Part shown: piece after piece, positions 1-9,397 of the stretch
Layout of the letters: each line of letters begins with the position of its first letter
Numbering within the stretch: the first letter of the stretch is position 1
Origin: Candidatus Heimdallarchaeota archaeon
Lineage (GTDB): Archaea; Asgardarchaeota; Heimdallarchaeia; Hodarchaeales; Hodarchaeaceae
Length of the DNA stretch: 64,000 nucleotides
Direction: 5' to 3'
Assembly: GCA_020353515.1 (NCBI GenBank)
Contig: CP070695.1
Coordinates: 4,300,503 to 4,364,502 of the forward strand
Made by a program: the position numbers and the translations under genes
Notes under the pieces: generated by a model
What the model saw: only the letters and a program-made list of their open reading frames with translations
Databases searched by the model: none
What the model was told of the DNA's origin: nothing

Positions 1-2
1 TG

Positions 3-233
3 GGATGGAATAATCTTTCACAGATAGTAAGATGGTTGATTATCTCTCTCTTGGTCTTTAGTTACTTTCCTAGAGAATCTATGATGAAATTGAGCAAACT
101 ATCCCTGGATCTCATAATATCCAATCTATACTCTCTCAAATTTAAAAAAAGAATTAGTAAAAATTTAGTTGTGACATTGAAGATGTATTTCTCAGTACTT
201 CTATCTCCAAAAAAAGTTGATATAGGAATCTAG
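3..233 (+). CDS. possible C-terminal fragment of a gene entering from the left edge
   Basis: The frame starting at base 3 is open from the window edge to the stop at 231-233. It would encode about 76 residues, with a hydrophobic stretch (WLIISLLVF) followed by a lysine-rich, low-complexity tail. I recognise no family. The composition is that of AT-rich noncoding DNA as much as of a protein, so this may be noise. It is listed only because the gene, if real, would lie mostly outside the window. Confidence 0.15.
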   Translation, partial: GWNNLSQIVRWLIISLLVFSYFPRESMMKLSKLSLDLIISNLYSLKFKKRISKNLVVTLKMYFSVLLSPKKVDIGI

Positions 234-388
234 TCACTATGGTGTAATAATTTAGATCGAGCATAAAATATAAGAGGTGTCCCCCCTTATCAAATAACAA
301 ATTAAAAGCATTAATAATTGCTATTATTCTAATATTATCAACTTTATCTATTACAATTCTCATCAATTACAGTAATTTAAAGAGAGAA

Positions 389-1891
389 GTGGTTTATGCA
401 GAGGGTACTTTGACAGAAGATACTACTTGGTCAGGTCTTATTCATGTATATGATACTGTGACTGTACCTAAAAATGTTACCTTGAAAATCCTCCCTGGAA
501 CATGGGTGGAATTTAAACATTATAGAGGGTATACAGAAGATACCTCAGTGAGTCTGTTTATCGCAGGTGGAACGGTAATTGCCATTGGAACTCCTTCTCA
601 ACAGATATGGTTTACTTCGGACGCAGAAGTACCAATAAACGGTGACTGGGGGGGGATCAGTTGTGCAGGAACAAATGCTACCGTTTTCAAGTATGTTATA
701 GTTGAGTTTAGCACAATAGGCATAGAACAGTGGAATTCTCGAGTCAATATTTCCCATTCAATTGTGAGATGGGTGAACACAGAGGGAATTGCGGTCTTTT
801 CATCTTCCCCACTTATTGAATATAACCTTCTCTACGGAAATGCTTATCATGAACTTATCCTGGAACTCCAGAATCCAAATGTCACAGTTCGATACAATAT
901 TTTCAAGGGTGGGCATAACGGAATCCATGTTGAAACCTCAAATGTAACTATCGAAGGTAATTACTTTGTGAACTACAGTGGTAGGGCTATCTCTGGGGTA
1001 GAATTCTCCAACATGTCAATCATAGGAAACAAGTTCGAAAATATTTCAGATGCACCAGTATGGTTAGGCCCTACGACATCAAATACCACTTTCGATAATG
1101 ATTTCGGAAGTGGCACTGTTTCAATTCCAAATCTCGATTTTCCAGATAGTAAACGGATAGAACTTGGATATATTCCTGGTGATTCCAAGGATCAATATCT
1201 TTACATCTACCCAGAAGTTGATGAAACACGTAGAGTTATTAAACGGCTTAAAAATGAATCTACTATTGGAGCTGCACTTACATACATGAATGGAAGTCTT
1301 TGGCGGTTTAATCTTGCATCTTACTCAAAAGGCCCCTACCAAGATTTTGTCAAAATTGATCCCAATACTGGAAAAAACACTTTCTATGGAAATGACTTTG
1401 TTTTCAATCCACGGGGGCTAGCGACCGATGGGCATAACTTTTGGGTCAATGATTTAACTTTGAGAAAGATCTTCAAATTCACCATCAATTCTTCTGGATA
1501 CCTAGAACTTCTCTACTCTTTTAATGTTTCTTATGTAGGAGGTTATGCTAGTCTTGCATGTGATGGAACCTTCTTATACACGCTTACGGGGTCGACCGTT
1601 CATAAAATTGATATGACGGGAAATCTGGTTTCAGAAATAACCTTTCAAGGAGCACCTCTTTGGGGTTCCATTGTATGGGCGGATAATTTCTTCTGGGGGG
1701 ATTCTGGAATTCATTTAACTAAGTGGTATTCGAATTGGACTCTTGCTGGTAAAATCTACCCCGTGGCATGGGGTACAGACGCACTAGCTTGGGATGGCAC
1801 CTATTTGTGGGCTTTACAGAGAACATGTGAACTGTGGACAGATGGAAAGATATTCCAAATAGAAATTATAAATGATCAGATAATTATTTGA
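389..1891 (+). CDS. secreted or membrane-anchored beta-helix/propeller protein
   Basis: The N-terminal half (about residues 5-230) reads as a right-handed parallel beta-helix of the NosD/CASH kind, with short repeated turns such as NVTIEGNYF, NMSIIGNKF and NTTFDNDF. The C-terminal half (about 290-490) has propeller-like repeats with recurring GLATDGHNFW and ALAWDGTYLW signatures. It is probably an extracellular carbohydrate- or surface-binding protein. The GTG at 389 follows an AGAGAGAA stretch. However, the same frame stays open upstream to about 251 and encodes a hydrophobic segment at 308-364 (ALIIAIILILSTLSITILI), which looks like the real signal anchor. A GTG at 277 with a nearby purine-rich box would be in frame if the C6 run at 281-286 were one base shorter. 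The true protein therefore probably starts near 277. No C-terminal anchor is visible. Confidence 0.7.
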   Translation: MVYAEGTLTEDTTWSGLIHVYDTVTVPKNVTLKILPGTWVEFKHYRGYTEDTSVSLFIAGGTVIAIGTPSQQIWFTSDAEVPINGDWGGISCAGTNATVFKYVIVEFSTIGIEQWNSRVNISHSIVRWVNTEGIAVFSSSPLIEYNLLYGNAYHELILELQNPNVTVRYNIFKGGHNGIHVETSNVTIEGNYFVNYSGRAISGVEFSNMSIIGNKFENISDAPVWLGPTTSNTTFDNDFGSGTVSIPNLDFPDSKRIELGYIPGDSKDQYLYIYPEVDETRRVIKRLKNESTIGAALTYMNGSLWRFNLASYSKGPYQDFVKIDPNTGKNTFYGNDFVFNPRGLATDGHNFWVNDLTLRKIFKFTINSSGYLELLYSFNVSYVGGYASLACDGTFLYTLTGSTVHKIDMTGNLVSEITFQGAPLWGSIVWADNFFWGDSGIHLTKWYSNWTLAGKIYPVAWGTDALAWDGTYLWALQRTCELWTDGKIFQIEIINDQIII

Positions 1892-1937
1892 CAAAAGAAT
1901 ATCGTGAAAATTCTTGTTACTAAGTACTGGCTGACTA

Positions 1938-1962
1938 GGTGACATTTTAGTCAAATGTCACC
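1938..1962. repeat. perfect inverted repeat (10-bp arms)
   Basis: GGTGACATTT (1938-1947) and AAATGTCACC (1953-1962) are exact reverse complements around the 5-nt loop TAGTC. It lies 47 bp after the stop of the beta-helix gene. It could be a processing or termination hairpin, or an operator. No U-tract follows, so a classical intrinsic terminator is unlikely. Confidence 0.6.
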
Positions 1963-2169
1963 AAACGCAGATTGTACTCAAAAAATGTTAAACAAGAATT
2001 CTAGATTAAATTATCTAATATTACTTTTCCTTGTTAATCTTTAGATTACTAAACTATTATTCTCTATAGATATCTTTTCAGCTAGTACAGGTAGGTTATC
2101 TTCCTCTGCAATCGTGCTTGAAGAATTGAAATTTCGATCAAAAGAGGAATGAAATGAATTTGTTTTGCT

Positions 2170-2303
2170 TTAGATTTGGATTTTATGCAACAAATTTTTG
2201 AGCTTTTGAAGTACCTCGTCTTCTCCTAAGGCTTTTGATTTCAATAATAATTCACGTAATGTGAGCGCCTTTACATAAGGTTGAATTAAGTAAAATTAAA
2301 CAA
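2170..2303 (-). pseudogene. C-terminal remnant of a TPR-repeat protein
   Basis: Read on the minus strand, one frame gives about 36 residues beginning FYLIQPYVKALTLRELLL and ending HKIQI, with a stop on both sides. The piece resembles residues about 450-490 of the TPR protein at 4331-6148: both have an ALT-[VL]-R start, a run of leucines, G-E-[DE]-E-V and an amphipathic KxL ending. There is no start codon or upstream open frame, so this is a relic of a second gene of the same family. The homology is judged by eye over a short stretch. Confidence 0.45.
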
Positions 2304-2402
2304 CTTTCCTTAGTTTTTAGATGAAAATCCTTATAAGGTTAAGAAATCTAAAATTTTTATTTTTGTTTAATTACAAGATTGCTTGACTGAAGAGGATTGA
2401 TA

Positions 2403-4154
2403 ATGAAGTTTGGTAACAAAAACAGTTTATTTTTAGGATTTTTAATAACATTCTCCTTACTACTGTTACAGATAATTTTATTCCCAATATGTTTTGCAAG
2501 TTCCTTAATTACAGAGCCTGTTAGTTCTTTCATGGCTGAAGGCTCTGGGTATAGCTTTGTTGGCGAAGAAATATTCAACCTTGCAGGTTTTCATGCCTAT
2601 AGTATTGGTGATTTCAATAATGACGGTTTTGATGATTTTGTTATTGGGGCAAGTCATTATAATGGATCTTGGATGCATGGATATGGTAAAATCTATCTTT
2701 TTTGGGGTCGACCTACTGAAGAATGGGCTTCTCACCCTCTTTCTGAAACATCAGTGTCGTTCATAGGAGAGAGTGATAGTGAAAACCTTGGACGATGGTG
2801 TGCAAGTCTTGGTGATGTAAATGGTGATGGATTTGATGATTTCGCTGCTAGCGCCGTTCGTCATGGGAATTGGTCAGGAAAAACGTACATCTTTTTCGGG
2901 AAGTCTGAAATTTCATGGGATCCTGAAACTCTTGTTTCTGAAGCAGCTAATGCGTCATTTATAGGTGAAAATATTGATGATTGGAGTGGTCATGGTGTTT
3001 ATGGTTTAGGTGATGTAAATAATGATGATTACAATGATCTCTTGATCAGCGGAGAATGGAATGATGAAGGAGGTTTGGATACAGGACAAGTGTATCTAAT
3101 ACTTGGTCGTCCAACTGATCAATGGACCAAAAACACTCATCTTCCTCAAGGTGCAAATGCGTCTTTTATTGGAAATTCAACCTTTCTCGGTTTGGGGGGT
3201 GATGCTGCTGGAATAGGGGATGTGAACGATGACGGTTACAATGATTTTGCAGTTTTTGCACAAAAAAATAATGATCTAGCTATTAATTTAACAGATTACC
3301 GCATAAGAGATGAACTTCCTCCTACTCTTCCTTCAAGACAGGTTTTCCTAATATTTGGTAGACCAACTAATCACTGGCAGATGAGTCAATCTATTTCAGA
3401 TGCAAATGCTTCCATGCTGTATGAACGATGGTGGGGGCCAAGTAATGATTTTATTTCTGGGGCAAATGATGTCAATGGTGACGGGATTGATGATTTCTTA
3501 GTTGGATCTTACATGGATGATACTGGTGCTACTGATGCAGGACGAACCTATTTGTACTTTGGTCGACCAACTGAACAATGGACTCTCTATCCTCAAGCAG
3601 ATGTTTCCTTTGTGAGTTCGAACCCTAACCAATGGTCTGGATTTTCTGTAGCAGGGGTAAATGATGTAAATAACGATGGGTACGCAGATATTCTTATTGG
3701 TGCACCAGAAAATTTTCTTGTTTATGATAATGATGGTTCAGCGTATCTTTTTTATGGAAGACCGACAGAAAAATGGCAATTGACACTTCAACTCTCCCAA
3801 GCTAATATTTCTTTTACAAGAGAATCTCATGGTGATGCTTTTGGCACTCATGTGGCTGGTGTTGGTGATGTAAATAATGATGGATTTCATGATTTTGTTA
3901 TGAATGCTGCTGCTTATGAAGATTGGAAAGGAAAAACGTATTTAATACTAGGTAGGTCTGATTTTACAATTACATCAACAGATACTATTACAACAACGCC
4001 TACTACATCAATATCTGATAGCATTCCAGATACTAATACAACCTCTACTACAACAATACTTGCAACTAATGGTACAGCTGCTGATTTTATTTTGATGATT
4101 CCAGTTGTTTTAGTTCTTGCCACTATTCACAAGAGACGAAGGAAAAATACCTAG
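2403..4154 (+). CDS. surface-anchored FG-GAP beta-propeller protein
   Basis: The protein has an N-terminal signal peptide (hydrophobic residues about 11-32, ending at ICFASS). About seven FG-GAP/integrin-alpha-like blades follow, each with a calcium-binding-type loop such as DVNGDGFDD or DVNNDGYAD and a closing YLFYGRPTEKW-like strand. A Thr/Ser-rich stalk (about 525-560) leads to a C-terminal membrane helix (ILMIPVVLVLATI) and a basic tail HKRRRKNT. This is the layout of archaeal cell-surface proteins exposed to the outside and anchored at the C-terminus. I place the start at ATG 2403, because AGAGGA at 2391-2396 is well spaced from it; TTG 2397 is two codons upstream. Function is probably adhesion or surface binding. 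Confidence 0.85.
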   Translation: MKFGNKNSLFLGFLITFSLLLLQIILFPICFASSLITEPVSSFMAEGSGYSFVGEEIFNLAGFHAYSIGDFNNDGFDDFVIGASHYNGSWMHGYGKIYLFWGRPTEEWASHPLSETSVSFIGESDSENLGRWCASLGDVNGDGFDDFAASAVRHGNWSGKTYIFFGKSEISWDPETLVSEAANASFIGENIDDWSGHGVYGLGDVNNDDYNDLLISGEWNDEGGLDTGQVYLILGRPTDQWTKNTHLPQGANASFIGNSTFLGLGGDAAGIGDVNDDGYNDFAVFAQKNNDLAINLTDYRIRDELPPTLPSRQVFLIFGRPTNHWQMSQSISDANASMLYERWWGPSNDFISGANDVNGDGIDDFLVGSYMDDTGATDAGRTYLYFGRPTEQWTLYPQADVSFVSSNPNQWSGFSVAGVNDVNNDGYADILIGAPENFLVYDNDGSAYLFYGRPTEKWQLTLQLSQANISFTRESHGDAFGTHVAGVGDVNNDGFHDFVMNAAAYEDWKGKTYLILGRSDFTITSTDTITTTPTTSISDSIPDTNTTSTTTILATNGTAADFILMIPVVLVLATIHKRRRKNT

Positions 4155-4330
4155 GTTACTACTGTAACCTCACTAACCTTTTTTCTTATTATTACTGATT
4201 AATTTTCCTTAGTTCTTCCATAAAAATGAGTTGTGATATTTCGTTTATAAAGTAAAAAAATATTTGATCAAATTCTTACAATGATAACGTCGTCAATGAA
4301 GGATTTGACGACATTTTATCACACGAGTCT

Positions 4331-6148
4331 TCACATTCCCCATTCTCTTTTCGTTTTTTTTGCTGAATTGATGTATTCAGCTAGTTGTGCTTGTTCCAAA
4401 CGTGATCCGAAAGGAGCATTACTTTGAATAAGTGCCTCCCATTTCTCATATTGATTTTTCAACGATATTTTCTCCTGTTGGACTTTGTTATCTAAGTACT
4501 GAATCTCTTTTTCACTTGCAATCAGTTCTACACGATCTAAAAGCTGCTGTGATGCATTCAGATCACCTTCTACCATTGAAAGCTTAGCCTGTAGAATCAA
4601 TGTATCAATAATCAATGATTGCGATTTTTGTTTGTTAGCTATTTCGTCTAAACGCTGGATCAACTCTTTGACTTTATAAAAGACTTCTTCCTCTCCATAT
4701 GCCCTTAATTCATCAATTAATAACTCAGAAAGCTCAAACATTGCCCTTACAGTGAGCGCGTGATCAAAAATTTTCTCAGATATTAGTTCTTCAAGGATCT
4801 CGGAAGATTTAACCTTCCTCTTTGCCCTTTTACTAGCTTTTAATACCAAAGCTTTGGCTAAACGATACCTTTGACTAATTGCGTTGTGTTCCTCTGTCGC
4901 AGTGATCTCTTGGAGTTGCTGCAAATATGATTGGGCTTTTTGAGGAAATCCAGAATATATTGAAAGCTCTACAAGATTAAATAAGGGCAAAGTTATATCC
5001 GGAAAGGCCCCGATCTCCTGAAATAGAGATAAACTCTTCTTAATTTGATCTGAAGCCTCATTATGTCTTCCCATTGAGCTATAAATTTCCCCAATATTGT
5101 TATAGCAAATTGCTAAGTCATGTTTATTCCCTAATTCTTCTATTAAGACTAGAGAATCTTGATAGTAACGTAAAGCCTGCTTTAAATCCCCTCTCGCTTG
5201 AAAAATCATTCCCATATTATTTAAACACAATGATAGAGGACGTTTTTGACCTGACTCTTTACTTATGACAAAACATTTCTCAAGACTCTTTAATGCTAAA
5301 TTCAATTCCCCTTGATTCACATAAATAAGACCGATGTTTAAATGTGATACAGCAATCTGGGAAAGGTTTTCCAATTCTTCAGCTATTGATAAGCACTTTT
5401 GAAAAAAGTCTAAAGCGTTCAGTAAACTACCCATTCTCCAAGAAATCATCCCAAGATTATTTAATATCTTTGCAGTTGCCTTCTTATTATCAAATTTGCC
5501 AAAAAGCTTCAACGATTCTTGAAAATACTCGTTTGATCTTTGATACTCGCCTTTTGCATTGTAGATTATCCCTAGTAAATTAAGACATTCCGCGATTTCA
5601 TACTGATTAGCGTTTTCTTTTCTGATGATTATTACTTTTTGCACAAAATCAAGAGCATTGTTATATTCTGCTGTTCTTACGAAAATTCGAGCTTTCAAGT
5701 AGTTCAAATCAGATTCTTTACTTCTGACTTGTTTTCCCAATTTATCCTCAAATATGTGGAGAAGTTCTTCTGCGTTTTTTATTAAGTTTAAACACGTTTT
5801 TAACTCACCAAGCTCTAATAGGGCTCTTATTTTTAAGAGTATAACATCGAATTCCGAAAATTGATCTTCAGTTTGTTTAACTACGTTGATAACCTTTTCA
5901 GTGAGGTCTAATCCTGATTGAAATTCACCTAGTTCATATAGGATTAGGATTTCAAGAATTTGTGTCTCAATCGATGCTACTTGTGTTATTTCACCGATTT
6001 TTTTTAGCTGTTCAAAAGTATCCAAGAGCTCATGGCTTTTTCCCTGATATAGTAGATTTTCTAGTTGATTAAGTTTAGCAAGAGAAGAGCTTAGATAATT
6101 ATGCTGTAATTTCAATTTGATACCTGAGAATAAATCTGAAATGGCCAA
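4331..6148 (-). CDS. TPR-repeat protein
   Basis: This 605-aa soluble protein is built almost wholly of tetratricopeptide repeats. The clearest run is residues about 150-420, with units such as AECLNLLGIIYNAKGEYQRS, KILNNLGMISWRMGSLLNAL and ICYNNIGEIYSSMGRHNEAS. No enzymatic domain, signal peptide or membrane segment is seen. TPR arrays act as protein-binding scaffolds; the partner is unknown. The gene stands alone, with nothing closely upstream on its strand. A fragment of a related gene survives at about 2170-2303. Confidence 0.9.
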   Translation of the reverse strand: MAISDLFSGIKLKLQHNYLSSSLAKLNQLENLLYQGKSHELLDTFEQLKKIGEITQVASIETQILEILILYELGEFQSGLDLTEKVINVVKQTEDQFSEFDVILLKIRALLELGELKTCLNLIKNAEELLHIFEDKLGKQVRSKESDLNYLKARIFVRTAEYNNALDFVQKVIIIRKENANQYEIAECLNLLGIIYNAKGEYQRSNEYFQESLKLFGKFDNKKATAKILNNLGMISWRMGSLLNALDFFQKCLSIAEELENLSQIAVSHLNIGLIYVNQGELNLALKSLEKCFVISKESGQKRPLSLCLNNMGMIFQARGDLKQALRYYQDSLVLIEELGNKHDLAICYNNIGEIYSSMGRHNEASDQIKKSLSLFQEIGAFPDITLPLFNLVELSIYSGFPQKAQSYLQQLQEITATEEHNAISQRYRLAKALVLKASKRAKRKVKSSEILEELISEKIFDHALTVRAMFELSELLIDELRAYGEEEVFYKVKELIQRLDEIANKQKSQSLIIDTLILQAKLSMVEGDLNASQQLLDRVELIASEKEIQYLDNKVQQEKISLKNQYEKWEALIQSNAPFGSRLEQAQLAEYINSAKKTKREWGM

Positions 6149-6307
6149 TAAATACCCTCAATAACAATTGATGTTATACATGATTTTTATGCACTTCCTC
6201 ATTTCCCTTTTTTAGGTTTTATTGCAGGTTTTCCGATAGTAGTGCATGATTTCTGGATGACGGAATAGATCGTCCTGCCCAATACCCTATGAGTAAAATT
6301 CTTTCTA

Positions 6308-7477
6308 TTAAGATCTATAAGAAATTGTAAGATAGAAATTGTAACGTATTGCTTCTTGTTTAAGGTATTGGATATCTTTATTTGAATAACTCCCCTTCCC
6401 TCTGATCCTTACTTTCATAATGGCTATCAATCCGTTTAATTTTTGACTTTGTGAGGAATATATGTCTTTATGGATCCTATAAAGAATATCTAGGGTTTGT
6501 TCTGTATAATCTGTCATGGAGTGTTTATTTAAATCCCAATCAATGAATATCATTCTAATAGCTGGTACCTTATGAAATTTGTACTCAATAGACTGAATTC
6601 CGTCTCGTGACGCATCTATTTGACCAATTATATACCCTTTAGGTTCATTTCTCTCCGCGATGGAGACTCGTTCGAGAGTTCCAGCATAAGAGATCACAGG
6701 ACCTCTAATGGTGTGTGAATTTGGGTTTTTTCCATTATTAAAATGCCACGAATTGTTAGGGTAATTCTGTTTTACAGAACAGTATTCATTAGTTGATTGG
6801 AAAGAATTCATTCTAACATTTTGAAGAAATTGAAAACGATGGACATGACCACAAGCGATGTAGTTAAACTTTTGGGGGATTTCTCGGAACGAAATGACAT
6901 TATGACCTCTTCGAAAGGTGTAATTTTCAATACATGATCCTTCTATTAGCTGATGAATAACTAAGATAGAATAATCCACTTTACTTGTCAGTTTTCCATT
7001 ACTTCGATTCCAACCTCTCTTGACTAGTGAGCTGAATTTCTTCTTGACATATTCTCTAATGTAAGGAAAACCAGTTAACTTGATTGTAACACCATTTCTC
7101 TTAAAAATAAATGAAGTTGGTTTTGTAAACAAGTTGATATTTTCGTTTGAAAAAGGAAGAAGACCTAGAGGAAGTTTACTTCTTTCATGGTTCCCTGGAA
7201 GAATGTAAAGCGGAATCTCTTTGTGGATTGCAGGTTGAAAAGCCTTTACTGCCCGATCAACAACATCAGGTGGAGGTTTACTCCTATTGAAAAAATCTCC
7301 TGAATGAATGATGAAATCAACCTTATGATCTGAAACTGCTTTTTGAATAACGCCAGCTATTTTCTGAAAAAATAAATCCCCATAAGCACGACGGTATAAA
7401 TTCTTGGGATTTAAAGCGTAATGAACACCAAAGTGACTATCACTGATATGTAAAAATCTGATATATTCTTCACTCAC
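6308..7477 (-). CDS. Mre11/SbcD-like calcineurin-type metallophosphoesterase
   Basis: The phosphodiesterase motifs appear in order: DSH near residue 13 (FLHISDSHFG), GDFF (IHSGDFFNRS), GNHE (LPGNHERS), a histidine in VIHQL, and GHVH (ACGHVHRF). These are the metal ligands of the Mre11/SbcD DNA-repair nuclease group. The length (389 aa) fits a catalytic domain plus a capping domain. In Mre11/SbcD systems the partner is a Rad50/SbcC ATPase; none is next to it here. It could therefore be a stand-alone DNA exonuclease/endonuclease or a phosphoesterase with another substrate. The start GTG/ATG region at 7475-7477 follows an AT-rich gap of 233 bp towards the VOC gene. Confidence 0.85.
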   Translation of the reverse strand: MSEEYIRFLHISDSHFGVHYALNPKNLYRRAYGDLFFQKIAGVIQKAVSDHKVDFIIHSGDFFNRSKPPPDVVDRAVKAFQPAIHKEIPLYILPGNHERSKLPLGLLPFSNENINLFTKPTSFIFKRNGVTIKLTGFPYIREYVKKKFSSLVKRGWNRSNGKLTSKVDYSILVIHQLIEGSCIENYTFRRGHNVISFREIPQKFNYIACGHVHRFQFLQNVRMNSFQSTNEYCSVKQNYPNNSWHFNNGKNPNSHTIRGPVISYAGTLERVSIAERNEPKGYIIGQIDASRDGIQSIEYKFHKVPAIRMIFIDWDLNKHSMTDYTEQTLDILYRIHKDIYSSQSQKLNGLIAIMKVRIRGKGSYSNKDIQYLKQEAIRYNFYLTISYRS

Positions 7478-7710
7478 TTGAGTGAACCTCTGTAGTTAAA
7501 CTCATTAACTTCCTCCCTTTATCCTTAAAACCGTTCTCACCACCGAGATCAAAATAAAACTAGATCTAAATCCATTTATTTCATGAGTATCGTTACTGGG
7601 AGTCATAACAATGATAATTATCTTAAGAGAAAGCACTTATCGCAAAAAAAGGGTGTAGATCTAATAGAATAGAAACATTTGTTCGTATAAACCATAGTTA
7701 GGTGTAAGGA

Positions 7711-8073
7711 ATGGCTGGAATCGTCTTTATGAAAACTACAAACTTAAAGAAGACCAAAGAATTCTATATGGATAAAATTGGAGCAAAAATCTGGGTAGAC
7801 CAAAAAGACTGCATTATATTCAAACATGATAATTTTTTGTTTGGATTCTGTGAAAGAGATAAAACTGATCGTGGTTGGTTATTAACATTCTTTTTTAGAT
7901 CAAGAACCGAAGTAGATGAAATATATGAAAAAGTTAAGGATTTAGCTACAACGAAACCAGTAAAAAATGATAAATACCAGATTTACCAGTTTTTTGCGAA
8001 AGATCCAGATGGCAGGGATCTTGAGTTTCAAGCTTTCCTCCATGAAATTGATTTCAATTGGGATCTCTATTAA
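7711..8073 (+). CDS. VOC (glyoxalase/bleomycin-resistance fold) protein
   Basis: This 120-aa protein shows the beta-alpha-beta-beta-beta layout of the vicinal-oxygen-chelate fold. It opens with VFMKTTNLKKTKEFYMDKIG and closes with FFAKDPDGRDLEFQAF, the typical DPDGNxLEF ending that carries the metal-ligand glutamate. The substrate cannot be told from sequence. A good ribosome site (GGTGTAAGGA) lies directly before ATG 7711. It is convergent with the next gene, with one base between the stops. Confidence 0.85.
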   Translation: MAGIVFMKTTNLKKTKEFYMDKIGAKIWVDQKDCIIFKHDNFLFGFCERDKTDRGWLLTFFFRSRTEVDEIYEKVKDLATTKPVKNDKYQIYQFFAKDPDGRDLEFQAFLHEIDFNWDLY

Positions 8074-8074
8074 G

Positions 8075-9307
8075 TTATGGCATCCAATCGAGCAATCGGG
8101 GATAGCCTATATCAACAAAATCTTTTTTGATTTCACGGATTTTTTCAAAAATTGGGACCTTAAGTCCTTGAAGCTGGAGATCAGAAATAATTTTTTCGAG
8201 TTTAGGCTGAATATTTTTAATGCCAGCAATCAGTCTAGAATACCCACTTATGTATATTTCAGTTAATATTTCATTAGTATAAAGTGGTAATTCTCTATTT
8301 AATCCGCCTGATAATACCTTTAATCCATCTTCAATCCCCAAACTGTTTGGATCACGGCAGATTTCTAATAATTTCTCAAAACATTCTTTATAAGGATGAT
8401 AAATATTTCGTGCTATTACGCCACGAAGATACATCTGTTTTGTCTGCTCTATATTAAATAATGAGAAAGGAATAGTTGTCATGTATTCCGTCATTAAAAG
8501 GTCTTGAGAATCGACAATAGACCCCGAGAGATCTTGACTTCTTTCATAAATATCTAACGGTAAAACAATGCCAGTAATTTCACGAAATGCATCAATTATC
8601 TCGCCAGGTGTTAGCCGGAATTGAGTATAATAAACACCTACTCCTGTTAACATAATAAAAGCCTCTCCAAGCGTTTCTTCGATTCCTGTCACTGCAAAAT
8701 CAGGTAAAAAAATGACATTATCGTGAATAATAGCATGCACTGGCTGTTTAAGGTAGAATCCTTTGAAATCTTCCCTTTCTATCATTTTACGCCATGATGG
8801 AATGAATAAGATCTGTTTCAAACTACCAAGATCAGTTTCAATAGGTTCTTGAGCTTTTTCAGCTTCTTGGCGTACTTTCATTCTTTCTTCTCTATACTTC
8901 TTTGTCTCTAATTCCTCACGACGTTTAATTTTTTCTGATTTAGTTTTTACAGCTCTATCAAGCTCTGATAACCGTGTTTGGATCTTTGATTCAACCTCTT
9001 TTAAAAAATCCTCCCGTAATTGAGAATATCCATGGTCAGTAAGATATGTTTTAAATTCAAGCAGGGATACGCCTGTCTTTGGGTCATATGGTCCTAATTT
9101 TTCGAAATACTTTTGTATCACTTTCAGAATTTTCTTCTCTCGAGATATTTCCTGTAATTCCTTTCTCAAAGTTAATTTATCTTCTGAATCATTTGATTCA
9201 TACATGGTCAAATTCCCACTATTTTCTTCCAAACTTGACTTCTTTCTGTAATTAAGAGCTTTTCGAGTATGAAAAAATATTCTTTGTATTAATGCTTTGT
9301 CACTCAC
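8075..9307 (-). CDS. unknown coiled-coil protein divergent from the GTPase
   Basis: I do not recognise this 410-aa protein. Residues about 45-165 are strongly charged and helical, likely a coiled coil (KSEKIKRREELETKKYREER). Residues about 175-410 look like a folded alpha/beta domain with hydrophobic strands such as VHAIIHDNVIFLPDFAV. There is no signal peptide or membrane helix. It starts at GTG 9307 and shares a 90-bp divergent promoter gap with the large GTPase at 9398. Shared control and a functional link, for example regulator or effector of the GTPase, are therefore plausible but inferred only from position. Confidence 0.7.
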   Translation of the reverse strand: MSDKALIQRIFFHTRKALNYRKKSSLEENSGNLTMYESNDSEDKLTLRKELQEISREKKILKVIQKYFEKLGPYDPKTGVSLLEFKTYLTDHGYSQLREDFLKEVESKIQTRLSELDRAVKTKSEKIKRREELETKKYREERMKVRQEAEKAQEPIETDLGSLKQILFIPSWRKMIEREDFKGFYLKQPVHAIIHDNVIFLPDFAVTGIEETLGEAFIMLTGVGVYYTQFRLTPGEIIDAFREITGIVLPLDIYERSQDLSGSIVDSQDLLMTEYMTTIPFSLFNIEQTKQMYLRGVIARNIYHPYKECFEKLLEICRDPNSLGIEDGLKVLSGGLNRELPLYTNEILTEIYISGYSRLIAGIKNIQPKLEKIISDLQLQGLKVPIFEKIREIKKDFVDIGYPRLLDWMP

Positions 9308-9397
9308 AAATCAGATTTGATAGATAAACTTGCTGCTGAATGAAAATATTTTTTATTATTTCAAGGTTAGTTAAAAATAGCTAAGGAGCTTAGTAGA

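Larger units (their letters stand above)
1892..2396. other. intergenic region with hairpin, TPR-gene remnant and promoter
   Basis: This 505-bp gap holds no intact gene. It contains a perfect hairpin at 1938-1962, a minus-strand remnant of a TPR-protein C-terminus at about 2170-2303, and the promoter region of the FG-GAP gene. That promoter region includes the perfect palindrome CCTTATAAGG at 2329-2338, which could double as a TATA element about 65-75 bp before the start codon. Confidence 0.5.
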
